Assembly (NCBI GenBank): GCA_963680875.1
Contig: OY804578.1
Coordinates: forward strand, 23,589,101-23,653,100
From: Bathymodiolus brooksi
Taxonomy: Eukaryota; Mollusca; Bivalvia; Mytilida; Modiolidae
Reading direction: 5' to 3'
DNA: 64,000 nucleotides
Part shown: positions 1 through 10,583 of the stretch, piece after piece
Numbering within the stretch: position 1 is the stretch's first letter
How the letters are laid out: the number at the start of each line of letters is the position of its first letter
Made by a program: the position numbers and the translations under genes
The notes under the pieces: generated by a model
Told to the model about the DNA's origin: nothing
The model's input: the letters and a program-made list of their open reading frames with translations, nothing else
Databases searched by the model: none

Positions 1-559
1 GGGAAAATTTTAATTCCATTTCCAGCGGTCAACGCCTAAACACAAGGTAAAATCCACATATAATATACCTTAAATAAGCAAATGATCATCACTTTGATTG
101 CAGTTCTTCATATTAATTTCGCAGCGATGTCTTCAATCATGTTCTGTATAGCAGCAAATACATGTTTCTAGAATTTTTAAGTCAATACAATACTATCGTA
201 AGTAATATGATAAAACACACAAGTTTGCGCTTTTTATATGGTACCATCTAAGATGTATTGAACTACGTTTTGCGCCGAAAAAAATCTACTGGTGTTGCCA
301 ATATTGCTTAAAATAACTATAAACATTATTAATTTAATACATTGTATTTACCTATTGTCTTACTTGAAATTTTAAATTGTATATGATAATTCTTAAATTA
401 AAAATATCTATGTATATTTGTTTTCTTTAAGCTTTATAGTATCACAGTAATAAATGTCTAAAAACAATATATTTAAGAAAACAAAAAACCGTCGTATTCG
501 TAGCCTCTAGATGCTAGCAATACATGATTAATTTCCGTAAACTAGGTGTCCATGTCCGG

Positions 560-1380
560 AAACCGGTTGATCATTTAGTCACAACTTCCGCCCGTCGTAC
601 TTGTAGAACCCAGCTACGAATACGTTTCCATCGTATTCGTAGCCTGTGCCTTTTAAATATGTCAGGAGTAATCTTATCATCCAATATCCCGTCTTGAAAC
701 ACATTTCCAAAAAGATGTAAGCGGAATGTGGGGAATTTTTGAAATGTTCTGCTTTTAAACCATGTTCAGCTTTTCCAGTGTTTAAGCTTTCTACTGCATT
801 CTGTATCATCTCAGACGTTATAACCTGAGTGTGAGTCTTAGCTTCTTCTTCACATATATCCTCCATTAGAGTATGACGTACATTGCGGAGCTCTAAAGAG
901 GCTGTTTCATATCCTTTGTCTTTTGGGACTGCTAAATCTTCATAATAGCGAGCAAAGCACTTGGTTTTGATCACAGGCGTTTGTGTAGAGTCAAAAATAT
1001 GCTCGCTGGACCTAAAAATACCACGCAAATCAGTAGGCGATTTGTGTCCTATCGACATTTTGACAGGGGAAATAGCGGTTGAAGTGACAGGGGTAGTAGG
1101 AGTGAGTCAGGCCTTGTAGTATTTTTAGGTCCAGCCAGCATATTTTTGACTCTACACAAGCGCCTGTGGTTTGATCTTCAGTAGTGTAATGATTTGTGCT
1201 CTGTTCAGTAATACAAGCTGTATCGCTATGCCGATTCCGATTTATCAGCTTGTGGAATACGACTGTGCCAGGGTTGTCCATTACATCATTATAAAATTTG
1301 TTCCTGTCTATAAATTGCTCTTTCCTCATTTGTTTCCGTAAGTTTCGCTTAGCCATTATATTTTCTACTTTGTATTTATA
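560..1380 (-). pseudogene. Broken LINE (non-LTR retrotransposon) ORF2 fragment
   Basis: Two minus-strand open stretches (579-1058 and 1030-1356, different frames) read like the linker between endonuclease and reverse transcriptase of a LINE ORF2. Recognisable pieces are MDNPGTVVFHKLINRNR in the upstream piece and AVESLNTGKAEHGLKAEHFK in the downstream one. No endonuclease or RT catalytic motif is present, so only a piece survives. The break coincides with a small inverted repeat (about 970-1021 against 1114-1166), so a local inversion or foldback probably split the frame. The LINE clade cannot be assigned. Confidence 0.6.
970..1166. repeat. Short inverted repeat inside the LINE fragment
   Basis: A stretch of about 52 bp at 970-1021 recurs as its reverse complement at about 1114-1166 (shared core CTAAAAATA / TATTTTTAG plus GAGTCAAAAATATGC), with a spacer of roughly 95 bp. 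It lies at the junction of the two LINE reading frames. Confidence 0.7.
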
Positions 1381-1922
1381 CTGCTCAATCTAATTAATTT
1401 GGATGTCCCCACTTGCTGCCACGTTTTTATTAATCCCACACAGTGCCAAAGAAGAAAAAAAAGTAAAACCGAGTACTCATGCGGAAAAAGAAAGACGTTT
1501 AGGGCGTTATATCCAATACGGGCCGAGTCTTGTTTCAATAGACATATTTAAAAAAAAGTTAGCCGGAACAACACCCATGATAATTTTTCTTTTTAATCTA
1601 TACCTTTTTGTCTTTGTACAGGTAAAATTCCTCCGGGATTCGGAGCACTCCAATTAAGGATAAAATTATAAAACCTAACTTAACGGGCACATACTTAAAA
1701 AGATACGTATTTACAGTTAAGATCAAATATACGTAGTAGTTAAAAGTTCATCATTTCCATGTTGTATAAATTTGGTTAGTGGCATAAAAACGTATTTACA
1801 TCCATTACTAAAAAGTATAAAACGTGTGTTGTAAAATAGTCGTTTCAGTAGTATTATAATTGATAGCGTTGTTAAAAGTCCATTCTGTTGTTTAATTATT
1901 CATATTAGTAAAAACGTATATA
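1381..1922. other. AT-rich flank, no gene recognised
   Basis: An 84-codon plus-strand ORF at 1403-1657 has no recognisable motif and is probably chance. The rest is AT-rich with short dispersed ACGTAT-type words. It is the 5' flank of the gypsy-type insertion. Confidence 0.5.
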
Positions 1923-2100
1923 TGTGATAGGGTGTATTTTACCATAGTAATAGTTTTATTTCATAATTATGTATTCAGTAATTAACAACTTCGCATATGT
2001 CTTAAATAAAATATTTCAACTTGTATATAATTACTTTTATATATTATATTAATAAATTATTAAATGAGCTATAATTATCGATCTCATTAAAACTACTCTA

Positions 2101-4401
2101 AAGTAATAATTTTTTGATTAGAAAACGGAAAAATCTAAATATTTCGTAAAGCGTAGATTTTTTTTTAACGCATCCAACGAGAGTTTTGTCAGGAATTTTA
2201 CTACCATTTTGGAATTGTATAAATATTTACGGTTGAAATTATTCTGAAGGCCCTGCTCATCTGAAAAATTACCAATTTTTGGCGTTATTTTGGTCTTTAT
2301 TTCAGGCTAAGTTCTTCAAAATAGGCCAAGTTTGCTCGTTAAATGTGACAGCCAACTCACCGTGGACGTAATCCCATATAACAATAGGAACGACGGTGGT
2401 CCCGCAGCTGGTCTATTATCTCTCGTCGAAGTGCCGGAGAAGGCTATTGTTCCCTTCATGGTTAATGCATTTGACTACGTGACATTTATACACATGCTTA
2501 CCTGAGATTTACCTCGAAAATTTTGAAAAAAACTTGAAATCATAAATTTCCATAATTACTGATTTTTAATTTGACCAAGCTATTTCAATCTTTCGGATAT
2601 AATTCGAAAAAGAACGGTCTTTTCTGCTAATAAAAGACATAGAGTACACACTTATTGGATATGAATAAAATTTTATAGGTAAAAACGTTATGTACAATCT
2701 GTCATTTACAACCGGTATGTAATCAATATGTAATCATGTTGGACTGGATTCAGCTTTCCTCGTCGCTGGACTCGTCGTCATCAAAATCAATTATTATAGG
2801 GGGGATCTCACTCCTATCAATGCAATTCTCTTTCCCATACTCCTTTTCTATTTTTAATACATGGTCTTCTGCCTTCGCCCAAACTTCCTTTGTAATTCTG
2901 CCAACCAAAACCCCCCATAAACAAGTTCTTTCACATCCTTCAAACGAAAAGTTGTATTGTTTTCTGCAACAAACCCTTTAACCTGTGCCCAAATAAGTTC
3001 TATGGGGTTTAAATTCGCAATGGCGAACAGGGGTTCTTAGAACTTCGTGACCGTGTAGGTTGGCAATTTTATCAGTTTTAAAAACGGAAAGGAGTTTCTT
3101 AAATTTGATTTTTTCATAAAGTTGTTTTTTAGTTTCAAGGGGCTGAAAAGGAATGTTGTGTTTTGAAAGATAATCTTGTAAGACAGCTTTTCTCTGATTA
3201 AAGTTTGGCACAACAGTTTCTTCAGTCTTGATGTTGTGATAACTGGCATTATCTAAAACGATAACACTTGGGCTTTTTAATGCTGGCATAAGCTGATTTT
3301 CGAACCAGTTTAGAAAGATGGGCCCGTTCATTTCTTGGTGATAATCCCCATCTTTAGCTTTGGCAAGAAAAACCAAATCACACCTATCAATCAAACCCTC
3401 CTCACGATTACCAGCGTGCAAAACTATCAACCTTTTACCTTTTCCTGAAGGGATCTTTGGGGCATCAGAACCATCAACTGGTAACCACATGTAGTCAGTG
3501 GCATGATTCTGATTAACCCAGGTCTCATCCAAATATACAATTTCATACCCATCCTCTCGAAACTTCCTGATTTTTCGGAGGTAATTACACCGATCATTTA
3601 TTACTGACCTCTGATCATATAAAAGCCTCCTATTATCGCCGGATTTTTTGTACTTATAACCAAGATCTAATAAAGTTAAAGTAAGCGTTGATTTCGAGAT
3701 TTTAATTGTATCTTCAATTTCTTTCTTAATTTTTGAGACTGTTGGGGCAATTTTCCTGTTGTACATGCTATGAACGGTCCGTTTAATAACGCAACGGTCA
3801 AAATCATCAAGAGTTTTCTTTCTTTCTTTCGGTCTGTTGGATTCAGGAGGACTTTTACCGTTTACAACTCTATACACAGAACTGTAAGATATGCCAGCAG
3901 CCTTGCATGTTCTTTTAATCAAATTATCTGGGGAATAAAATGGTCTTCCCCTGGCCTTCTCAAGCTGAAAAAACTTGAATAGATTTAACACAATGTTTTT
4001 ACAATCTTTTGACAAGTCCTTTGTTTTACCCATTCTTGCGATGTTTATATATATGTTAAGATGTCAAAAAATAGGTTTATGAAGAAATTTTATGTGAACT
4101 TTTAGAAAGATTTTAAAGTTTAAAAATGGAGTGTCAAAATATGCCTGTACACGTGTCTCTGTCTCTATCAAGGTAAGATTTACCTGGCTGCTACCTCTAG
4201 TTAGTTTACTCCCACCTCTATTTTGGCGGTAAAAATCGGGGAAAATGTCAAATTTCAGATGAGTGCAGCAATAATGAAAGGTTATTGTTAGATGAAATGC
4301 ATATTTTAAAAATGGTAGTAAAATTCTGCACTGTTTTAAAAAAATGTATTGTTTTCGAGAAAACTCAAATTTTCCGTTTTCTAATCAAAAAATTATTACT
4401 T
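2101..4401 (-). mobile_element. IS630-Tc1-mariner transposon (DD82E/Sailor-like) inserted in the 5' LTR
   Basis: A 2301-bp insertion flanked by TA (2099-2100 and 4402-4403), the target duplication of this superfamily. Perfect terminal inverted repeats of about 32 bp start AAGTAATAATTTTTTGATTA and end in its complement. The uninterrupted 3' LTR shows the empty site (ACTCTAGTATTG), which confirms both boundaries. It carries one transposase gene on the minus strand with two apparent frameshifts, so this copy is probably not autonomous now. It must be younger than the host retrotransposon. Confidence 0.95.
2750..4033 (-). pseudogene. Tc1/mariner-superfamily transposase, C-terminus frameshifted
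   Basis: The main ORF (2978-4033, 351 residues) has an N-terminal helix-turn-helix-like region (about 35-65), then the DDE catalytic domain with D169 in YLDETWV and D261 in VIVLDNASYHN. After F341 the frame is lost where the AAA run near 3009-3011 appears one base too long. The next frame carries NPIELIWAQVK, whose E is the third catalytic residue, about 83 residues after D261. That spacing fits the DD82E (Sailor-like) branch better than DD34E Tc1 or DD34D mariner. A second shift near the G run at about 2920 moves into a frame ending in an acidic tail (DFDDDESSDEES) with a stop at 2750-2752. The enzyme would cut and paste the flanking inverted repeats; these breaks, or assembly errors at homopolymers, disable this copy. 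Confidence 0.85.
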
Positions 4402-4856
4402 TAGTATTGTTTATTGATTAGATAACGACACACCTGGATGAACATGCTTGGTATGTCACATGCCTTGGAATCATTTCTTTCCTTGGATATTCTTATCATG
4501 CTTTCTATTGGTTCAAAGTTTCCGAAATTCTGAATTCAGTCCTTCTGATTGATTCTTCGCTTTTGAGTTAGATTTAAAAAACGGGTATTGGTTTTGGAAG
4601 GTCCAAGACGCTCGACAAATTTCTGATACTGATTCTTTGGAATTCGAATATCTTTATTGAAATCCTAGATTGAATTATACTCCAACTGATTATAATTGAA
4701 GGAGAATTGCTATCATGTAGCCAACCGACAATGTGTTTAATTTGGTGAAACCTGGTCCCACAGACAGGGTTAAAAACCCCATAGATGACGAAATAAATTA
4801 TATATAACTAGGATCAGCTCGTTATTTATATACCCAACTGACCAGCCCGATTCTAT

Positions 4857-4874
4857 TGGCTCCCAACGTAAAAT
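4857..4874 (+). promoter_or_regulatory. Candidate tRNA primer-binding site of the gypsy element
   Basis: TGGCTCCCAACGT begins about 8 bases after the 5' LTR. It has the obligatory TGG (complement of tRNA 3' CCA) and resembles primer-binding sites of other gypsy elements. The priming tRNA cannot be named with confidence. Confidence 0.5.
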
Positions 4875-6534
4875 AGAATTCAACTACATTTTGAGGACAA
4901 AATGATCATTGGTGGAAGGCAAGGATCGACCTAAATTTCATGTAGAATGTGTGCACTCTACCGATCGATCGAGTTGACCGTGGAAAATACCTGTGCTATT
5001 TATGGTAATCGGAAGTTCTAGAATTCAACCTTCACACCCGTTCCAGTTGGATTTCACAAACAGTTATTGGATTTTCACTTCATTAAATTAAGGTAACTTT
5101 ATGTATTTGTGTTTTTTGTTTGTAATATTGTGTGTATATTTATTTTGAATGTTCTATGTGTGTTTACCTCATTCCTATCTTTTGAGTTAAAAAAAAAAAA
5201 AAAAAAAAAAAAAACAAACTTAGAAATCTACTTGTTTGTAGTAAATGTAAATTTTTGTCATGTGTTTATAAATGTTTTTTTGTTTGTTTGTAAATGTAAA
5301 TTTTTTTTTTGTGTTTAATGTTACATTAGTATACGTTTGTACTGTCATATATTTGTTTAACTTAGACTTTATTATATTGTTTTCGTAAGTCATATTGGTA
5401 TGGACTTAGAGTGAAATCGCACACTCCTACCACCCCCCCCCCCCCCCCCCCCCCCCCCCGGGTTCTTCATTTCCGATTCAGTATATAGGTACATCCGGTT
5501 TAGGATTTTGTTTGTTTACATTGAGGTTTGACAACTATTTGAAGTGAACTTGACTTTAGTTTAGTGTTGGTCCTTTGATATTCTATAGTAGTACTTTGAC
5601 ATTTTGGTACTGGTTGATAGTTTAGTAGACTTTATTTTTATTTTTTATTTTTTTGGTTCTTGTTGATTGAACACTTTTCAACTTTGACTATTTGAGTTAA
5701 CACTCATCTGGACTTGAACTTAGTTGATATAATTGAATTTTTATTATTTGATTTCACATATCTGATACTCATTGTAATACATACGTATATAGCTAGCATC
5801 GCGATACCGTATGAACCGTAAAACGCGACATTTGATTATACCGACTACAATCGTGTTATTTTGCAACCAAAAAAAAAAAAGAGCTTCCAGACTTGTTGCA
5901 GAAAGGTATATTTTTTATTGTATAAGGACATTGATACATTTGTAAACTTTATCACTTAGAAACAACTTTATCACTTAGACAGCTTTATCACTTGGAGACA
6001 ACTTTATCACATACTTAGAAGCAACTCCTAAGAGTGAACCAGTGTACACAGTGTTCATCTATATTGACAAGACAACTAATCGATACATATCGAGACCACA
6101 TAGTCATACATTTATTTAGTTAACTCATTGTGGTTAATTTAATTTAAAATTAAAAATTATTATACTGTGTTATACCCATACTGTTGTGTTTCTTGTGACT
6201 TGACTTAATATATACATATATATTACAGTATTATTACCTATTGATCATATTAATCATTACTATTGTCTTTGTCCTTGATATAAGATTGTTGAATTATACT
6301 TTAATACAATACAGTTGTTTCATGCACTAGATGTTTATAAATGACATACATGTATCTTATGTGTTGATTGTTTTTATATAATATATTGCTATATATTGTT
6401 GTATCTATTAGACATTTTCTTGTATGTATATATATATATTGTTTCAGGAAGTCTATATTGATACCACTTTGAATTATTTTTGTAATTTTGATTCTAATTT
6501 GAACTAAAGATATTAGTACTTCAAATATTAGAGA
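4875..6534 (+). other. Retrotransposon leader (untranslated), with homopolymer runs
   Basis: About 1.7 kb between the primer-binding site and gag without a credible ORF. It contains an A run at about 5190-5213 and a C run at about 5431-5459, both prone to slippage and assembly error, and a tandem TTTATCACTTAGA motif near 5949-6020. A 69-codon ORF at 5109 is built on low-complexity sequence and is not credible. Confidence 0.7.
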
Positions 6535-7782
6535 ATGGCAAGCCAGAACAGTGACGCCATTATTACCATTGATGACACACCATATGAAGACATCGATTTA
6601 TCTAAGGATGAACAAGAAGCATTGATATCTGCTTTTAAGACATTAGGGACGAAACCTAAATTATCTAGTCCGGAAGGTCTCAGAAACTGGATGGCAAATT
6701 ATGTCGCAGACACTGTAAAACCAGAAGTTAGACAACACCACAACGTTAACACAACTTCTCCAAACCAAAGGACAACAACATCAGCTAATACACATTCTTC
6801 AATACCGGTAGATACTACTAGTCACGGAACGATGAACTATACTCCTAGGATCTCAACTTTCTTTGGGGAACTGGGAAAAGGAGAAGCTCCTTATGACTTA
6901 TGGAAATACGAAGTAGACACACTCAGAAGATCTCAGTTTCCGTCACATATAGTCGACATGGCCGTTAGACGATCACTGAAGGGCGACGCTGCCCGTATAG
7001 CCATGCGACTAGGCGCTGACACAAACATTGAAACCCTCTTACACAAACTAGAGAGTGCATATGGAATCTCCATTCAGGATGACTTATTAATGAGAGAGTT
7101 TTACGACGCTCAGCAGAAAACCGACGAAGATGTGACCACTTGGGCTAATCGAATAGAGGATCTACTATACAAAGCGTGTCAGAAAAACGTGGTAAGACGT
7201 GAGGAAATGAATGAGAAACTTTGCTCAAGGTTTTGGAGTTGACTTAGTCAACATCTACAAGATACATCTGGACATCTCCACTATATTGTCAAAGATTTCG
7301 ACACCTTAAAAAAGGAAATGCGAGACCATGAAACAAATATAAGAAGAACTGTAACAACAGCAACCACAAAGATGATGACACCAAAAACACAAAGCACCAA
7401 TGAGGATATAAGAGCTACAATACAACAGATGGCAGCTGATATACAAGAACTAAAACAGAATAGACAATTTAACACGCATTCCTCCGAAGATACTCATCGT
7501 AATTGGAGAGGACGAGGACAAGCATCTATCGCATCTAGGAACAACTTTACTCGTCATGATCAAAGATATAATACCACGCCAACCAATCGTCATGGTCAAA
7601 ACAATACTCATTCTACTTATCCGAACATCCGACATCAAAGGCATCAATCGACGTATAATAGAGATGAAGATCGTCTCCCGAGGTGCTATAGGTGTGGTCA
7701 AACAGGACACATCCAAATTGGTTGCAGGGCAAGGTTAGACCACAGTAGAACAGCAGGGTTAAACTTCAAGAGGCCAACATAG
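6535..7782 (+). CDS. gag: gag (capsid/nucleocapsid) with one in-frame TGA
   Basis: The ATG at 6535 opens a 235-codon stretch ending at TGA (7240-7242). The same frame then runs open to TAG at 7780-7782, so the two pieces are one gag gene with a single internal stop. The first part contains a capsid-like helical region (from about residue 100, PRISTFFGELGKGEAPYDLW) of the retrotransposon-gag/PNMA kind. The second part ends in one CCHC zinc knuckle, CYRCGQTGHIQIGC, typical of nucleocapsid RNA binding. The stop may be a point mutation (CGA to TGA would fit) or, less likely, a readthrough codon. The product would form the particle that packages element RNA. Confidence 0.85.
7758..7764 (+). promoter_or_regulatory. 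Candidate -1 ribosomal frameshift site between gag and pol
   Basis: GTTAAAC sits with TTA and AAC in the gag frame, 16 bases before the gag stop. The pol frame is -1 relative to gag and is open from 7749. GUUAAAC is a heptamer known to work in -1 frameshifting in other systems. No downstream pseudoknot was modelled; the pol ATG at 7791 offers re-initiation as an alternative. Confidence 0.45.
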
Positions 7783-7790
7783 AGGGGCAT

Positions 7791-10583
7791 ATGCTTGGTC
7801 GAGGACACACACGCCCCAAGAAAAACTATTTATCAAGTTTAGTTGGGACTTCAAATGAAGTTAATGTTATTGTAGGTACTATTAACACTATTTCTTTAAT
7901 TGATACAGGTTCATCAGTATCTACAGTTAGCCATTCCTTTTACATTGATAATTTTTCAGATTTACCTATTCATCCTATTAAAGAGTTACTCAGAATAGAA
8001 TGCGCTGATGGGCAAGAATTGCCATATGAAGGTTTTATTGAGGTCGATTTAACCATACTAGGTTCTCGTGGCACACATTCGAAAGATTCTAAACTTCATA
8101 ATTGTTTATTTTTAGTGGTACCAGATAGCAACTATAACTCAGCTGTACCAGTTTTAATTGGAACTAATATTCTTTCTTCCTTTATAGACCAGTTACAAGG
8201 AACTTATGGGGATAAGTATTTACAGGATGCACATTTATTTACTTCTGTTTATATGGGTTTAAGATGTTTAACCTTGAGAGAACGTAACTTACGCAGACAA
8301 CAGAACAAATTAGCAGTCATTAAATCCGCAGAGAAGAAAACAATATTAATTCAACCAAATTCAGAAGTCGTCATTTCAGGATATATGGACAGGAAACTAC
8401 CATACCACCCTGTGTGTGCACTGATACAACCAACCAAACGATCATCAATACCTCTCGATTTGGATATTACCCCAACAGTCGTGTCATATACATATCACAT
8501 CCACGAGACAACTGATGTACATATCACCAACATATCAACCAGAACCGTATCCATATCACCACATAGCATCCTTTGTGAACTACAACCAGTACATATACAG
8601 AGCATACAGAAGTATGAAGAAGAAGCAGAATCGGACATGGATACATCTGAATTAACTATATGTACTGATGGACTAACCGAATGTCAGATTAATAAGGGCA
8701 AAGAACTGATACAGAGCTATACCGATATCATGTCTCAGGATGACTTAGACATCGGACATACCCACATGGTCAGACACAGGATAGACCTCACGAATGATCT
8801 ACCCTTCAAACAGAAACACAGACATATACCACCTACGATGTACGAGGAGGTGAGAGACCACATCCACCAACTATTGGCTAGTGGAATCATCAGACAGTCG
8901 CACTCTCCTTGGACATCGAATATCGTTCTGTGTCGAAAGAAGGATGGGAAACTACGTATGTGTGTCGACTATCGCCAACTAAACACGAACACCATCAAAG
9001 ATGCACATGCACTACCACGGATAGAAGAGATTCTGGAAGGACTAGCTGGTAACAAATATTTCACTGTCATAGACATGAAATCAGGATATCATCAAATAGA
9101 GATAGAAGAAGAACACAAAGAGAGAACAGCATTTACAGTAGGCCCACTAGGCTTTTATGAATATGAACGCATGCCGTTTGGATTAGCAAACAGTCCAGCT
9201 ACATATCAAAGACTAATGGAAACCATTCTACAAGACCTGAACTTGAAAATATGTTTTGTTTACTTAGATGATGTCATCATATTTTCAGATACTTACGAGG
9301 AACATCTTCACAGAATTGATTTAGTTTTCCAACGACTGAGAGAGACAGGATTGAAACTTTCTCCTAAGAAATGTTCATTCTTCATGCCAAAAGTTCGCTA
9401 TGTCGGACATGTAGTATCCGAGCACGGAATAGAGCCAGATCCTGATAAAATTGAAAAGGTTAAGTCCTGGCCAACACCAACAGCACCTGAAGAGGTAAGA
9501 AGGTTTTTAGGTTTTGTTGGCTACTACCGACGATTTGTCAAGGATTTTTCCAGAATAGCTCGACCATTGACGAATCTTATACCAGTAACTACGAAAAAGA
9601 AAGGAAAGAAGTCTAAAGTAGAGAATTCTAGAATAGCATGGACTTGGGGAGAAGCACAAGAAAACGCCTTTACCACCTTGAAATCTTGTCTTATTACACC
9701 GCCTATACTTGGTTATCCAAACTTTACTCAATCATTTGAATTACATACAGATGCTTCTGGACGCGGATTAGGAGCTATCCTCTATCAGGAACAAGAAGGT
9801 CATAAGCGTGTCATTGCCTATGCAAGTCGTGGACTCACCAAATCAGAACAGCACTACCCAGCTCATCGTCTAGAATTCTTAGCGTTAAAGTGGGCAGTTA
9901 CTGATAAATTCAGTGACTACCTCATGACATCCAAATTTATCGTTTACACCGACAACAATCCACTTACCTATGTTCTTTCGTCAGCAAAGTTAGATGCCAC
10001 TACTCAAAGATGGATTGCTGCACTTTCATCTTATAATTTTGAAATTAAATACAGACCCGGAGTAAACAACGCAGACGCAGATGCATTGTCAAGATTACCA
10101 GCACTAGCAAACATCACCGACAACACCAGTGAATTACCATTAGCATCAGTACAGGCTATTTGTAATTTTATCTCAGTGCCAGCTATAGAAACTATTTCTT
10201 TTTCAGCTGAGATCACTAATCATCTTTCAGATCCTTTCATTTCTAACAGGGTAGACTTAGCAGACGCTCAGAATAAAGATGGAGTTCTTCGTTTTTGGAT
10301 TTCACAGGTGATGTCAGGACAGAAGCCACGCAGATCCAGTGTCCCTAAGACTCCAGAACACCGTGTTCTCTTCCAGAATTTTGATAACTTACAGGTAAAA
10401 GACAAGGTACTTAGACGGTTAGTTACCAACAGTACAACCGGAGAGAAACACTTCCAACTTATAATACCACGAAGTCATCGATCAATGATTATAAGATCTC
10501 TTCATGATCAGATGGGCCACCAGGGTAGAGACAGAACCACATCTCTCATTCGCGATAGATTTTTTTTGGCATGGTTTAACTAG
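7791..10583 (+). CDS. pol: pol part 1: protease, reverse transcriptase, RNase H, start of integrase
   Basis: 930 codons. The aspartic protease active site is DTGSS (D38). The RT domain includes YLDD at residues 491-494 and the preceding PFGLANSPATYQ block. RNase H follows with the TDAS block (D654) and YTDNN. The C-terminus holds the HH half of the integrase zinc finger (LHDQMGHQGRD) and then runs out of frame at a T run (10560-10567): one T too many converts the expected FFWHGL reading to FLAWFN and stop. The polyprotein would process Gag-Pol and copy RNA to DNA. The upstream ATG at 7791 may not be the natural start if pol is made by frameshifting from gag. Confidence 0.95.
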   Translation: MLGRGHTRPKKNYLSSLVGTSNEVNVIVGTINTISLIDTGSSVSTVSHSFYIDNFSDLPIHPIKELLRIECADGQELPYEGFIEVDLTILGSRGTHSKDSKLHNCLFLVVPDSNYNSAVPVLIGTNILSSFIDQLQGTYGDKYLQDAHLFTSVYMGLRCLTLRERNLRRQQNKLAVIKSAEKKTILIQPNSEVVISGYMDRKLPYHPVCALIQPTKRSSIPLDLDITPTVVSYTYHIHETTDVHITNISTRTVSISPHSILCELQPVHIQSIQKYEEEAESDMDTSELTICTDGLTECQINKGKELIQSYTDIMSQDDLDIGHTHMVRHRIDLTNDLPFKQKHRHIPPTMYEEVRDHIHQLLASGIIRQSHSPWTSNIVLCRKKDGKLRMCVDYRQLNTNTIKDAHALPRIEEILEGLAGNKYFTVIDMKSGYHQIEIEEEHKERTAFTVGPLGFYEYERMPFGLANSPATYQRLMETILQDLNLKICFVYLDDVIIFSDTYEEHLHRIDLVFQRLRETGLKLSPKKCSFFMPKVRYVGHVVSEHGIEPDPDKIEKVKSWPTPTAPEEVRRFLGFVGYYRRFVKDFSRIARPLTNLIPVTTKKKGKKSKVENSRIAWTWGEAQENAFTTLKSCLITPPILGYPNFTQSFELHTDASGRGLGAILYQEQEGHKRVIAYASRGLTKSEQHYPAHRLEFLALKWAVTDKFSDYLMTSKFIVYTDNNPLTYVLSSAKLDATTQRWIAALSSYNFEIKYRPGVNNADADALSRLPALANITDNTSELPLASVQAICNFISVPAIETISFSAEITNHLSDPFISNRVDLADAQNKDGVLRFWISQVMSGQKPRRSSVPKTPEHRVLFQNFDNLQVKDKVLRRLVTNSTTGEKHFQLIIPRSHRSMIIRSLHDQMGHQGRDRTTSLIRDRFFLAWFN

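Larger units (their letters stand above)
1923..4849 (+). repeat. 5' LTR, interrupted by a DNA transposon
   Basis: The LTR starts TGTGATAGGG at 1923, runs to 2100, resumes at 4404 and ends at about 4849 (ACCAGCCCG). Excluding the insertion it is about 624 bp. It aligns almost base for base with 12287-12911, with differences mainly in A and C homopolymers. The right end lacks the usual CA, so the boundary could be off by a few bases. Confidence 0.9.

Noticed and set aside
4857..4874. Naming the tRNA that primes the gypsy element
   Set aside because: Only about 13 bases look like a primer-binding site, too little to name the isoacceptor by eye.
5109..5318. 69-codon ORF in the retrotransposon leader
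   Set aside because: Low-complexity Phe/Lys/Cys translation of T- and A-rich repeats.
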